12,427 nt of DNA from CAZYZQ01 sp964652075 (GTDB lineage: Bacteria > Bacillota > Clostridia > Oscillospirales > Oscillospiraceae): the NCBI GenBank assembly GCA_964652075.1, contig CAZYZQ010000070.1:1-12427 (forward strand), written 5' to 3'. Under the pieces are notes generated by a model. The model made no database searches and was not told where the DNA came from. It was given only the letters and a program-made list of their open reading frames with translations. How positions within the stretch are numbered: the first letter of the stretch is position 1; the number at the start of each line of letters is the position of its first letter. The position numbers were made by a program, and so were the translations under genes. Shown here one piece after another: positions 1 to 7,456 of the stretch.

Positions 1-1018
1 CCTCGAGTGTGCACGGATGCCCGTCCTCGAGGCCGAATCGCATTCGGAGCACCATTTCCTCGCGCGGCGTCAGCGTCTTGAGCACGTCGGTCAGCTGCTC
101 GCGGAGCAGGTGATACGACGCGGCGTCGGCGGGCTCGGAGACGCCCTCGTCCTGGATGAAGTCGCCGAGGTGGCTGTCCTCCTCCTCGCCGACGGGCGTC
201 TCCAGCGATACCGGCTCCTGCGCGATGGCGCACACCTCCTCGACCTTTTCGACCGGCAGGTTCAGCTCCTTTGCGATCTCCTCGTTGCTCGGCTCCCGGC
301 CGAGCTTTTGGTTGAGCGTATGCTGCATCCGGACAACACGGTTGATTGTTTCGACCATGTGCACCGGGATACGGATCGTGCGCGCCTGATCGGCAATCGC
401 CCTTGTGATCGACTGGCGAATCCACCACGTCGCATAGGTCGAGAACTTAAATCCGCGGGTGTGGTCAAATTTTTCCACAGCCTTAATCAGCCCCAGATTG
501 CCCTCCTGAATCAGATCCAGCAGATGCATCCCACGGCCGGAATAGCGCTTCGCGATGGAGACGACCAGCCGCAGGTTGGCCTCGGCCAGCTTTTTCTTGG
601 CGGCCTCATCGCCCGCCGCCATCCGTTCGGCCAGCTCCGTCTCCTCCTGCGCGGTCAGCAGCGGGATCTTTCCAATCTCTTTGAGATACATACACACGGG
701 GTCGTTCGTACTGTAGGTCTCGCTGAGCTTTTCGGGGTCCACCAGCTCCGTCGGCTCCGCCTCCAGCGCCTCCTCCGCAGTGGGGGCATCCTCCTGCGGC
801 GGGATCACCTCGAGGATATCCCCCACGTCAATCTCCACGCTCGTGTTTTCCAGCTCGGCGTAGAACTGCTCCGTCAGCTCATCCGAAGCGTTCACCGAAT
901 CGAAGGCCTCAATGAGGTTTTTTGACGAGATCTTTCCGTTTTTCTTTCCTTCCTCCAGAAGCGCTTGCAGCTGCTGCGGCAGCACCTGTGCAGGATTCTT
1001 ACGTTCTTTCTCATCCAT
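1..1018 (-). CDS. rpoD: RNA polymerase primary sigma factor RpoD (SigA), 3' end cut by window
   Basis: Housekeeping sigma factor that directs RNA polymerase to -10/-35 promoters. The frame opens at ATG 1018-1016 and runs off the left edge after 339 complete codons. Region 1.1 is at about residues 12-70, followed by an acidic linker. Region 1.2 starts near DPVCMYLKEIGKIPLL (107-121). Regions 2.1-2.4 follow, with RLVVSIAKRY, LLDLIQEGNLGLIKAVEKFD and FSTYATWWIRQSITRAI (about 150-208), then regions 3.0-3.1 with IRIPVHMVETINR. Region 4.1 is near 305-335 (TPREEMVLRMRFGL). The region 4.2 helix-turn-helix that reads the -35 box, roughly the last 35-40 residues, lies outside the window. The start overlaps the end of dnaG by 8 bases (ATGGATGA), and the Shine-Dalgarno-like GGTGGAG sits inside dnaG, so translational coupling is likely. 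Identification is secure from the invariant region 2 sequence. Confidence 0.97.
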   Translation of the reverse strand, partial: MDEKERKNPAQVLPQQLQALLEEGKKNGKISSKNLIEAFDSVNASDELTEQFYAELENTSVEIDVGDILEVIPPQEDAPTAEEALEAEPTELVDPEKLSETYSTNDPVCMYLKEIGKIPLLTAQEETELAERMAAGDEAAKKKLAEANLRLVVSIAKRYSGRGMHLLDLIQEGNLGLIKAVEKFDHTRGFKFSTYATWWIRQSITRAIADQARTIRIPVHMVETINRVVRMQHTLNQKLGREPSNEEIAKELNLPVEKVEEVCAIAQEPVSLETPVGEEEDSHLGDFIQDEGVSEPADAASYHLLREQLTDVLKTLTPREEMVLRMRFGLEDGHPCTLE

Positions 1019-2768
1019 TTGCTCCACCATACCCTTTCCTGGCCTTCAGCCGCTGCTGCATCACAAGCAGATCGTCTGCGCTGTGCGTGTCGCGAAGCTG
1101 AAATTCTGTGCGGATCGTCTCCAGATAGTCCCGGAGCGCGGCCTCATTTACCTTTTCCGACTGCCGGTTCGCCACCGCCGCGAGATGGTTCATCTCCTCC
1201 GGCGTGAACTGCTCCGCCACGGCCGCAAGCAGGACGCTCCCGCCCGCCTCGTGGCACGCCCGCAGCGCTGAAAACGCCCGGCCGAGCAGCGGCGAAGAGA
1301 ACATCTCCTCCGAAAGTCCCGTCAACTGGTCGAACAGTGCCGGTTCCGTCAGGACCTGCCGCAGCACCCCCTCCTCCGCCATGGCGGAGCGGACATTCTG
1401 GTACTGCATGGCCCGATCCTTCGGCTGGAGCGCCGCGACGGGCGCGAGATCCTTTTTTTCCTGCTGCCGTCTGGCCTGCGCATCCCGGCGCCGGAACGCC
1501 TTATTCACCTCCAGCTTCATCGCTTCGGGCGTGATACCCGCCGTCTGCGCAGCTCTGCCGCCGTAGACCTCCCGCGCGACTGCGCTGGGCAGGCTCGCAA
1601 CCAGCTGCGCCGCCTCCTGCAAAAACTGTACCCGCTGTTCGTCTTCCTTCAGGTCATATTTCCGTTGCAGCGACTGGAGCTGGTACTCCACATGGTTTTC
1701 CGACTCCTCCAGCAGCACGCGGAAGCGGTCGGCGCCGTACTTCTTCAAAAATTCATCCGGATCCTTCGCCCCGCGCATCCGCAGGACCTTGACCTGCATC
1801 CCGGTCTTTTCCAGAATGCCGATGGCGCGCTTCGTCGCGTTCTGCCCGGCCTCGTCGCCGTCATAGATCAGCACAAGCTGGTCGGTATATTTCGACAGCA
1901 GCAGCGCCTGCTCCTCTGTCAGCGCCGTTCCAAGCGACGCCACCGCGCAGTCAAAGCCATACTGGTGCAGACTGATGGCGTCCATGTAACCCTCGGTGAG
2001 GATTATCTTGCCCATTTTCGTCTTTTTTGCGACATTGAGCGCAAATAAATTCTTGCGCTTATTAAAGATCACGGTCTCCGGCGAGTTCAGATACTTCGGC
2101 TCACCGTCGTCCATGACGCGCCCGCCGAAGCCGATGACGTGCCCACGGACGTCGATGATTGGGAACATGAGCCGGTTGTGGAAGCGGTCATAGACCTTCC
2201 CGTTCTTCCTCGAGCGCGTGGCCAGCCCCGCGTCCAGCAGGTCTTCATCGTCGTAGCCCTGCCGGTGCATCTCGTCGACCAGATTCGTGAACCCTTCCGC
2301 CGCGAAGCCCAGTCCAAAGCGTGTCACCGTCTGCCCCGACAGGCCTCGCTTGGCAATATACGCCCGGCCCGCGCGGCCCGCGTCACTGCGCAGCGACGCG
2401 TGGAAATAGCGCGCGGCGGCCTTGTTGAGGTTCCACAGCCGCTCCTGCTTTTTCAGCTGCGACTGGTAGGCCGCGTCCTCCGGCACATCCATCCCCGCCC
2501 GCTTTGCCAGAAAGCGGACGGCGTCCGGATATTCGAGGTTTTCCACGTCCATAATGAAATTGATCGCGCCGCCGCCCTTGTGGCAGCCGAAACAGTAGTA
2601 CATCTGCTTGTCCGGCGCGACGGAAAAGGACGCGGTTTTTTCGCTGTGAAACGGGCAGAGGCCAAACAGGTTGCTGCCCCGGCGCGTCAGCGCCACATAC
2701 TGCCCCACCACATCCTCGATGGGATTCCGGTCGATCAGCTCGTCCAGAAACGCTTGTGGAAACGGCAT
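1011..2768 (-). CDS. dnaG: DNA primase DnaG
   Basis: Makes the RNA primers for chromosome replication, working with the replicative helicase at the fork. The product has 585 residues, normal for bacterial primase. The N-terminal CHC2 zinc-binding domain has its ligands at C38, H41, C59 and C62 (CPFH, CFGC). The RNA polymerase core follows, with a TOPRIM fold: EGYMD at 259-263 supplies the catalytic glutamate, DGDEAG at 303-308 the metal-binding aspartates, and KDPDE lies at 335-339. The region from about 430 to 585 is the weakly conserved helicase-binding C-terminal domain. The start ATG has a strong GGAGG at 7-base spacing. The gene sits 33 bases downstream of dgt and overlaps rpoD by 8 bases, the classic dnaG-rpoD arrangement. 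No terminator or promoter is visible in either junction, so dgt-dnaG-rpoD is probably one transcript. Confidence 0.98.
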   Translation of the reverse strand: MPFPQAFLDELIDRNPIEDVVGQYVALTRRGSNLFGLCPFHSEKTASFSVAPDKQMYYCFGCHKGGGAINFIMDVENLEYPDAVRFLAKRAGMDVPEDAAYQSQLKKQERLWNLNKAAARYFHASLRSDAGRAGRAYIAKRGLSGQTVTRFGLGFAAEGFTNLVDEMHRQGYDDEDLLDAGLATRSRKNGKVYDRFHNRLMFPIIDVRGHVIGFGGRVMDDGEPKYLNSPETVIFNKRKNLFALNVAKKTKMGKIILTEGYMDAISLHQYGFDCAVASLGTALTEEQALLLSKYTDQLVLIYDGDEAGQNATKRAIGILEKTGMQVKVLRMRGAKDPDEFLKKYGADRFRVLLEESENHVEYQLQSLQRKYDLKEDEQRVQFLQEAAQLVASLPSAVAREVYGGRAAQTAGITPEAMKLEVNKAFRRRDAQARRQQEKKDLAPVAALQPKDRAMQYQNVRSAMAEEGVLRQVLTEPALFDQLTGLSEEMFSSPLLGRAFSALRACHEAGGSVLLAAVAEQFTPEEMNHLAAVANRQSEKVNEAALRDYLETIRTEFQLRDTHSADDLLVMQQRLKARKGYGGANG

Positions 2769-2801
2769 TTCGGCGCCTCCTTTCGCTCCGGCCTGCGCCG
2801 C

Positions 2802-3809
2802 TCAGTCCCGCCGCTGCCAGGCGGTCGGGATATAGATTTCGCTGAATTTATAGACGGCATACTTGTCGGTCATGCCGGCAATGTAGTCACAGACCGCGCG
2901 GTCTGTGCCCTCCTGCTCGCGGATGCACTGGAACTCGTGCGGCAGCTCGTCCGGACTGTCCATATAATGCCCGTAGAGCAGCTTCAGAATCTCAATGGCC
3001 TTCGACTCCTCGCCCTTGGCCACGGGATTGCGATAGACATGCTCGAACATGAACTCCCGCAGCGCGTACATGGCCTGCTCCACCTCCGGCGTCATGCAGA
3101 GCGTCTGCCGCTGCGCCGTGGAGCGCACCATATCCTGCACCAGCGTGTTGATCCGCTGGCGGTGGTTTGTTCCGAGCACGGCCGCGATTTCCGCCGGAAT
3201 ATCGGAATCCTGCAAAATCCCCGCGCGGATGGCATCGTCAATATCGTGGTTGATGTAAGCGACTTTATCCGCCGTGCGGACAATCTGCCCCTCGAGCGTC
3301 TCCGGAACACGCGGCCCGGTATGTCCCACAATGCCCATGCGGACCTCGTAGGTCATATTCAGCCCCTGATAGTCCTTTTCCAGCCGGTCCACAACACGCA
3401 GCGACTGCTCATTGTGGTAAAACGGCTGGCCGCGCACCTCGCTGAGCGCCCGCTCGCCTGCATGGCCGAACGGCGTATGCCCCAGATCATGCCCCAGCGC
3501 GATGGCCTCAGTCAGATCCTCGTTCAGGCGCAGGGCGCGCGCAATCGTCCGCGCAATCCGCGTGACCTCGAGTGTGTGCGTCATGCGCGTGCGGTAGTGG
3601 TCGCCCTCCGGCTGCAAAAAAACCTGCGTCTTGTGCATCAGCCGCCGGAAGGATTTGGAGTGGACAATCCGGTCCGCATCCCGCTGGTAGCAGGTGCGCA
3701 CCTCGCACGGCGTGTCCGGCCGCGCGCGCCCCGCCGAGTCGGCGGCAAACGCCGCGTAGGGAGACAGTTGCTCTCTTTCATCCTGCTCCAACTGTTCGCG
3801 GACGGTCAT
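2802..3809 (-). CDS. dgt: Deoxyguanosinetriphosphate triphosphohydrolase-like HD-domain protein (dGTPase)
   Basis: Cytosolic HD-domain enzyme of the dGTPase family, which hydrolyses dNTPs to deoxynucleosides and triphosphate and so adjusts nucleotide pools. I chose the ATG at 3809 (MTVREQLEQDE, 335 residues), which has GGAGG at 9-base spacing. The frame stays open up to 3881, but those 24 extra residues have no ribosome site and do not look like the family. Metal ligands of the HD domain are visible as H78 (RMTHTLEV), H107-D108 (ALGHDLGHTPFGH) and D181 (TADKVAYINHDIDDA). The family-typical RIVHSKSFRRLMHKTQVF motif is near residues 47-64. It is first in a probable dgt-dnaG-rpoD operon. A -10-like TACAAT lies at 3878-3873, but no convincing -35 accompanies it. 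The exact substrate (dGTP or all dNTPs) cannot be read from sequence. Confidence 0.94.
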   Translation of the reverse strand: MTVREQLEQDEREQLSPYAAFAADSAGRARPDTPCEVRTCYQRDADRIVHSKSFRRLMHKTQVFLQPEGDHYRTRMTHTLEVTRIARTIARALRLNEDLTEAIALGHDLGHTPFGHAGERALSEVRGQPFYHNEQSLRVVDRLEKDYQGLNMTYEVRMGIVGHTGPRVPETLEGQIVRTADKVAYINHDIDDAIRAGILQDSDIPAEIAAVLGTNHRQRINTLVQDMVRSTAQRQTLCMTPEVEQAMYALREFMFEHVYRNPVAKGEESKAIEILKLLYGHYMDSPDELPHEFQCIREQEGTDRAVCDYIAGMTDKYAVYKFSEIYIPTAWQRRD

Positions 3810-3879
3810 AGACCTCATCCTCCATCTCCAATTCTGGAATAAATTGGCAGTCTTCGCCCAGCATACGTGGATATTGTAC

Positions 3880-3909
3880 AAAAATTACGGTCTGTTTTCC
3901 TGAACAAAC
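3880..3909 (-). terminator. Weak candidate terminator downstream of the YigZ-family gene
   Basis: On the minus strand a 7-bp stem (3909-3903 with 3896-3890, one G-U pair) and a 6-base loop is followed by CGTAATTTTT. It lies just after the YigZ-family stop codon and before dgt. The stem is short and the T run is displaced by five bases, so it may terminate only partially or not at all. Confidence 0.3.
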
Positions 3910-3918
3910 TGTGAATAA

Positions 3919-4548
3919 TTATGTAGATATCGGGAACGCCCGATGCACCTGTTCCAGCAGCACCGGCTCGACCCGGCCGGCGGACAGGTCGGTCAGCCTT
4001 TTTCGGAACGATTCCGTCTGTGCCTGCGGCAGCAGGACATGCAGCAATACCTCTGCGCCGAACTCCGTGTCCTGTACCATGCCCTCACACCCGAGAACCG
4101 CGCTGCGCACCGGCTCGAACAGATTGTACGGGCAGGGAATGTCCAGCTTCTGCCATACGCGTTTACAGGAAATCCCCGCCGCCTGCACGGCCTGCGAGGC
4201 TGCCCTGCCGTAGGCCCGCACCAGTCCGCCGCCGCCAAGCAGGATGCCGCCGAAATAGCGCGTGACAACGCACGTCACCTGAAACAGATTTTCCTTGCGC
4301 AGCACGTCCAGAACCGGCATCCCGGCCGTACCCTGCGGCTCGCCGTCGTCGGAGTAGCGCATTGCGCCGTCCCGGATGAGATAGGCGTAGACGTTGTGCG
4401 TCGCGTCCCAGTGCTGCTCGCGCATCGCTTTGATCTTCGCGAGCGCCTCCTCCTCTGTCTCTGTGCGCCAGATTCTCCCGATAAAACGGGAGCGTTTTTC
4501 CACGAACTCCGCCTCACCATCGCCGGTGGGAACCAGATATTCCTCCAT
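3919..4548 (-). CDS. YigZ/IMPACT family protein (UPF0029 domain plus DUF1949-type C-terminus)
   Basis: Member of the YigZ/YvyE/IMPACT family, 209 residues, the usual bacterial length. The N-terminal UPF0029 domain carries the family signatures: the stretch near residues 18-24 (EKRSRFIG), DDGEPQGTAGMPVLDVL at 67-83, VTRYFGGILLGGGGLVRAYG at 95-114. The C-terminal part (about 137-205) fits the ferredoxin-like DUF1949 domain. The biochemical role in bacteria is not settled. Eukaryotic IMPACT regulates the kinase GCN2, and a link to translation is suspected for bacterial members. Its ribosome site GGAGGG lies within the last codons and near the stop of hflX, only 3 bases separate the two genes, and the pair is very probably translationally coupled. 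That places it with hflX, a ribosome-associated GTPase, which agrees with a translation-related role. Confidence 0.93.
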   Translation of the reverse strand: MEEYLVPTGDGEAEFVEKRSRFIGRIWRTETEEEALAKIKAMREQHWDATHNVYAYLIRDGAMRYSDDGEPQGTAGMPVLDVLRKENLFQVTCVVTRYFGGILLGGGGLVRAYGRAASQAVQAAGISCKRVWQKLDIPCPYNLFEPVRSAVLGCEGMVQDTEFGAEVLLHVLLPQAQTESFRKRLTDLSAGRVEPVLLEQVHRAFPIST

Positions 4549-4552
4549 ACGT

Positions 4553-5815
4553 CTATCCCTCCGTCACATACTGCCGCAGGCGGCCGTACAGCACGGGGTC
4601 CATCACACAGCGGACGCGGATGCCTGCATCCGCGTACTCCACAGACTCGACCTTGCCCTGCGTGTGCAGCGCCTCCAGCTGCCCCGCCATTGCATACGGC
4701 AAAAGCAGCGTCGCGCGGCGCATCCCGCGGTCGAGCTTCTGTGCGATTGCCTGAAGCAGCGCGTCCAGCCCTGCGCCGGTCGTGGCCGAGACGGCCAGAT
4801 TGTCCCGCCCCGCGGGGATCTCGTCGGGCGAAACCGTATCACATTTATTGTAGCATCGCAGCACCGGCGTACCGGGCTTTGCCAGCCTGCGCACCAGCTG
4901 CTCCACGACCTCGATATGCGCTTCGCGCTCCGGGTCGCCCGCGTCGATCACTTCAAGCAGCAAATCCGCATATTGCAGCTCCTCCAGCGTCGCTGAAAAT
5001 GCCTCCACCAGATGGTGCGGCAGCTTTGCGATAAAGCCGACCGTGTCGGAGAGCAGCGCGTCCAATGTGTCGGACACCTTTAGCTGGCGCGTCGTGGTAT
5101 CCAGCGTGTCGAACAGGCGGTTGTTTGCCTCGATGCCCGCGCCGGTCAGCGCGTTCAGCAGTGAGGACTTTCCCGCATTGGTGTAGCCCACCAGCGCCAC
5201 CACCGGCACGTCGTTGCGGATGCGGCGCTCACGCTGCACAGCGCGAACCTTGCGCACCTCCGCCAGCTCCACGCGCAGACGGCTGATCCGTTCCCGGATA
5301 TGGCGGCGGTCCGTCTCCAGCTTTGTCTCACCGGGGCCGCGCGTGCCGATGCCGCCGCCCTGGCGGCTGAGCGACGTGCCCATGCCGGACAGGCGCGGCA
5401 GCAGATACTGGTACTGCGCCAGCTCGACCTGCAGCCGCCCCTCCTTGGTACGGGCGCGCTGGGCGAAGATATCGAGGATCAGTGCGCTCCGGTCGAGCAC
5501 CGTCACGCCTGTCATCTCCTGTAAGGTGCGGATCTGCGAGGGCGACAGGTCGTTGTCAAAAACGGCCATCTGCGCCTGCGTCTGCTGCACCAGCCGGCAC
5601 AGCTCCTGCGCCTTGCCCTCACCGAGAAAGCTGTGCGGGTCCGGTGCGGGGCGGCTTTGCAGCAGCGTCCCAACACAGACGCCGCCGGCCGTCTCCAAAA
5701 GCGCTTCCAGCTCGCGCAGCGACGCCGCCGTCGCGGTCTGCTCTCTGGAGAACACCGCCGCATCCAAGCCGACGAGCACCGCGCGCTCCGGAAGCTTCTC
5801 CTGCATCGGTTCCAT
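4553..5815 (-). CDS. hflX: GTPase HflX
   Basis: Ribosome-associated GTPase that splits stalled 70S ribosomes, particularly under heat or antibiotic stress in characterised species. I place the start at ATG 5815 (MEPMQEKLPERAVLVGLD, 420 residues), which has GGGAGG six bases upstream. The frame is open to 5977, but the upstream part runs through the rpmE terminator and rpmE itself. The N-terminal HflX domain includes GTLLQSRPAPDPHSFLGEGK (49-68) and VFDNDLSPSQIRTLQE (85-100). The glycine-rich GGGIGTRGPGETKLETDRR follows at 153-171. G motifs: G1 GYTNAGKS (210-217), G2 threonines near 239-242, G3 DTVG (257-260), G4 NKCD (323-326), G5 SAT (343-345). No good promoter lies between the rpmE terminator and the start, so expression may depend on read-through or an atypical promoter. 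Confidence 0.96.
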   Translation of the reverse strand: MEPMQEKLPERAVLVGLDAAVFSREQTATAASLRELEALLETAGGVCVGTLLQSRPAPDPHSFLGEGKAQELCRLVQQTQAQMAVFDNDLSPSQIRTLQEMTGVTVLDRSALILDIFAQRARTKEGRLQVELAQYQYLLPRLSGMGTSLSRQGGGIGTRGPGETKLETDRRHIRERISRLRVELAEVRKVRAVQRERRIRNDVPVVALVGYTNAGKSSLLNALTGAGIEANNRLFDTLDTTTRQLKVSDTLDALLSDTVGFIAKLPHHLVEAFSATLEELQYADLLLEVIDAGDPEREAHIEVVEQLVRRLAKPGTPVLRCYNKCDTVSPDEIPAGRDNLAVSATTGAGLDALLQAIAQKLDRGMRRATLLLPYAMAGQLEALHTQGKVESVEYADAGIRVRCVMDPVLYGRLRQYVTEG

Positions 5816-5849
5816 ACGATCCCTCCCGTCAAAATCTCCCATAATTATG

Positions 5850-5879
5850 CAAAAAGCCCGCACCATCGCGGTGCGGGCT
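5850..5879 (-). terminator. Rho-independent terminator of rpmE
   Basis: Read on the minus strand, a perfect 10-bp stem (AGCCCGCACC with GGTGCGGGCT, 5879-5870 and 5864-5855) with a five-base loop runs into five T residues. It starts 8 bases after the rpmE stop codon and ends about 35 bases before the hflX start, so it separates the two genes or attenuates transcription between them. Confidence 0.9.
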
Positions 5880-5886
5880 CTAGCGA

Positions 5887-6090
5887 TCACTTCTTGAGAC
5901 CGAACTTCTTGTTGAACCGATCCACACGGCCACCGGTATCCACCAGCTTCTGCTTGCCGGTGTAGAAGGGGTGACACTTGGAGCAGATTTCAACCTTGAT
6001 GTCCTTCTTGGTAGAACCAGTCTCGATCACCGCGCCACAGGCACAACGAATTGTGGTCTGCTCGTAGTTCGGATGGATGCCTTCCTTCAT
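5887..6090 (-). CDS. rpmE: Large ribosomal subunit protein bL31, zinc-binding type
   Basis: Structural protein of the 50S subunit, at the bridge to the 30S head. The 67-residue product starts at ATG 6090 (MKEGIHPNYEQTTIRCACG) with GAGGTG at 6-base spacing. An upstream in-frame ATG at 6183 falls inside the tmcAL coding region and the promoter, so I reject it. Four cysteines, C16 and C18 (CAC) plus C36 and C39 (CSKC), mark the zinc-binding C+ form rather than the zinc-free paralogue made in zinc limitation. The tail PFYTGKQKLVDTGGRVDRFNKKFG is diagnostic. It has its own promoter (6155-6183), a short leader with a hairpin, and a strong terminator, so it is transcribed as a short single-gene unit. 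Confidence 0.98.
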   Translation of the reverse strand: MKEGIHPNYEQTTIRCACGAVIETGSTKKDIKVEICSKCHPFYTGKQKLVDTGGRVDRFNKKFGLKK

Positions 6091-6118
6091 TTTGTTCACC
6101 TCTTTCTGGTTCTGGTAA

Positions 6119-6135
6119 AAGGGCGCAAAGCCCTT
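6119..6135 (-). promoter_or_regulatory. Hairpin in the rpmE leader, candidate L31 autoregulatory leader or attenuator
   Basis: The minus strand reads AAGGGC, a five-base loop, GCCCTT, then two further Ts, between the rpmE promoter and its ribosome site. The leader would be about 58 bases. Ribosomal protein leader RNAs upstream of L31 genes are known in Firmicutes, but I cannot match this one to a consensus by eye. The short T run also allows a weak terminator for tmcAL transcripts. Confidence 0.35.
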
Positions 6136-6152
6136 ATTTCTTTCATGCCCGG

Positions 6153-7349
6153 TTATTTTATCACAGTGTCCGGCGAAAAGCAAGCATTTTTTTCTTTTTG
6201 GTAGGAAATTCTGCCCTTCCGCTCCGTGCCGCAGCGCATATCCGCCGGCTTTTCCGCAAACAGCGTATAAAGATCCGCGCAGCGCCGCTCCAGCGCAACA
6301 TACGGCCGGTCAGGCCCCGCCACCCCGGCGTTTACAAGCGGCAACTCCCCCACTGCTTTCGCCATATGCAGCGCCTCCCGCCCGGCGTCCGTAAAGCCGA
6401 GCACGTGCAGATAGGGAATCTCCCGCTGCAGATCCTCCGTTGTCAGTCCCAAATATGCCAGCAGCAGCATTCTGGTAAGGCGCGTGCGCGGATAGCGCTT
6501 CGTCTTCGCCGCCGTCAGGATCTCCTCATACCGCGTCTGTGTCCGGCAAGCGTCGCGCAGGCGGTAGCGCAGTCCCTCGCCGCCGTAGGGCAGCGTCTGC
6601 CATGCCTCATCCGGCATGGCGCGCAGGATTGCCAGCATCGCCCGCTCCCCCGCCGCAAGACTGTAGCACGGCGCATCCCGGAAGATATCCGCCGCCTCCG
6701 GCGGCAGCAGGCTGAGGTAGTCCTCCCCCGCCGCCATTGCGCGCCGTATCGCCGCCGCCGAGGCAAATTCGGCCGATGTTGACAGATCGTGATAGCCCCC
6801 GATACGCGGGACGGCGAAGGGCGCGATCTGCGTCCCGTGCAGCGCGCGCAGATATTCCACCGCCAGAATGTCGTTCGGCGCACGCAGGATCACCGTCTGC
6901 CCGCCAAGCGCGGCCAGCGCACGCTCCCGCGCGGCCGGATAGGAAAGCCCCGTATCCAACGCCCCGCGCAGCGCGCCGGCATATTCCGGCGTCTCGACCG
7001 CCCGCGCCACGCGCAAAAGCGCCGCCAGATCGCCGCACTCGCTGCCAAACGCCAGCGCGTCCACCACGCCGAGCTTTGCCAGCAGCCGGACCCCGCCCGC
7101 AAAGCCCTCAGCCGACTGGAGCGCCAGCGTCACCGGCAGCTCCAAAACGAGATCCGCTCCGCAGGTGAGCGCCGCGCGGGCGCGGGTGAATTTGTCGAAT
7201 ACCGCAGGTTCACCGCGCTGGACGAAATTGCCGCTCATCAGGCAGACAATCCGCGCATCTTCCCCAAACTGCGCCCGGATGCGTGCAAACAGCGCCGCGT
7301 GTCCCCGGTGAAATGGGTTATATTCACAAATTACAGCGACCGTTTTCAT
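6153..7349 (-). CDS. tmcAL: tRNA(Met) cytidine acetate ligase TmcAL (YlbM / DUF795 nucleotidyltransferase family)
   Basis: Family enzyme uses ATP and free acetate, via acetyladenylate, to make N4-acetylcytidine at wobble position 34 of elongator tRNA-Met. The 398-residue product fits the family. The N-terminal nucleotidyltransferase core has the HxGH signature (CEYNPFHRGH, H14 and H17), then LMSGNFVQRGEPAVFDKFTR at about 37-56. Further typical elements are RAPNDILAVEYLRAL (156-170) and the FASAAAIRRA stretch (195-204). The start at 7349 is chosen because MKTVAVICEYNPFH is the family N-terminus. Its AAAGGA is about 13 bases upstream, rather far, so translation may be weak. The frame remains open on the minus strand through ackA to 9011, which is a GC-driven artefact. 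The gene diverges from ackA. Its stop codon overlaps the -10 element of the rpmE promoter. Confidence 0.94.
   Translation of the reverse strand: MKTVAVICEYNPFHRGHAALFARIRAQFGEDARIVCLMSGNFVQRGEPAVFDKFTRARAALTCGADLVLELPVTLALQSAEGFAGGVRLLAKLGVVDALAFGSECGDLAALLRVARAVETPEYAGALRGALDTGLSYPAARERALAALGGQTVILRAPNDILAVEYLRALHGTQIAPFAVPRIGGYHDLSTSAEFASAAAIRRAMAAGEDYLSLLPPEAADIFRDAPCYSLAAGERAMLAILRAMPDEAWQTLPYGGEGLRYRLRDACRTQTRYEEILTAAKTKRYPRTRLTRMLLLAYLGLTTEDLQREIPYLHVLGFTDAGREALHMAKAVGELPLVNAGVAGPDRPYVALERRCADLYTLFAEKPADMRCGTERKGRISYQKEKNACFSPDTVIK
6155..6183 (-). promoter_or_regulatory. rpmE promoter inside the 3' end of tmcAL
   Basis: On the minus strand TTGCTT (6183-6178) and TAAAAT (6160-6155) are separated by exactly 17 bases, a good primary-sigma promoter. 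The -35 box and spacer are within tmcAL coding sequence and the -10 touches its stop codon. Transcription would begin near 6148. Confidence 0.75.
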
Positions 7350-7383
7350 GCAATTCGGCGCATCCTTTCCCGAAAACTCACGC

Positions 7384-7412
7384 TTGTATTCTATCGAACA
7401 ATGCGGTAAAAT
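7384..7412 (+). promoter_or_regulatory. Candidate ackA promoter
   Basis: TTGTAT (7384-7389), a 17-base spacer and TAAAAT (7407-7412) lie 67-95 bases before the ackA start. The -35 box matches only moderately. Transcription would begin near 7419, giving a leader of about 60 bases that contains the inverted repeats at 7435-7456. Confidence 0.55.
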
Positions 7413-7427
7413 AATGGCGTTAGAGCT

Positions 7428-7436
7428 ATCATAGCA
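7428..7436 (-). promoter_or_regulatory. Extended -10 promoter for tmcAL
   Basis: The minus strand reads TGCTATGAT: a TGn extension directly before the -10 hexamer TATGAT (7433-7428). No good -35 is visible, which is usual for extended -10 promoters. Transcription would begin near 7421, about 72 bases before the tmcAL start. It overlaps the early transcribed region of ackA. Confidence 0.5.
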
Positions 7437-7456
7437 CAGAACTGTGAAAAAATCAC
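7435..7456. repeat. Two overlapping inverted repeats in the ackA/tmcAL divergent region
   Basis: CACAGAACTGTG (7435-7446) is a 5-bp inverted repeat around AA. GTGA-AAAAA-TCAC (7444-7456) is a second one sharing GTG with the first, so only one can form as a hairpin at a time. They lie in the ackA leader and next to the tmcAL -10. They could be an operator, or nothing. Confidence 0.35.

Noticed and set aside
17..925. Long plus-strand open frame (302 codons) opposite rpoD
   Set aside because: It is the antisense shadow of a certain rpoD frame in GC-rich DNA, with no ribosome site and no recognisable domain.
2139..3842. 567-codon plus-strand open frame opposite dnaG and dgt
   Set aside because: Spans two genes with clear catalytic motifs on the minus strand; the composition is Arg/His/Leu-rich, typical of antisense reading.
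3943..5034. 363-codon plus-strand frame opposite the YigZ-family gene and hflX
   Set aside because: Low-complexity Ala/Pro/Arg-rich product, antisense to two well-identified genes.
5816..5977. Upstream extension of hflX
   Set aside because: It would run through rpmE and its terminator hairpin; the ATG at 5815 has a proper ribosome site and matches HflX N-termini.
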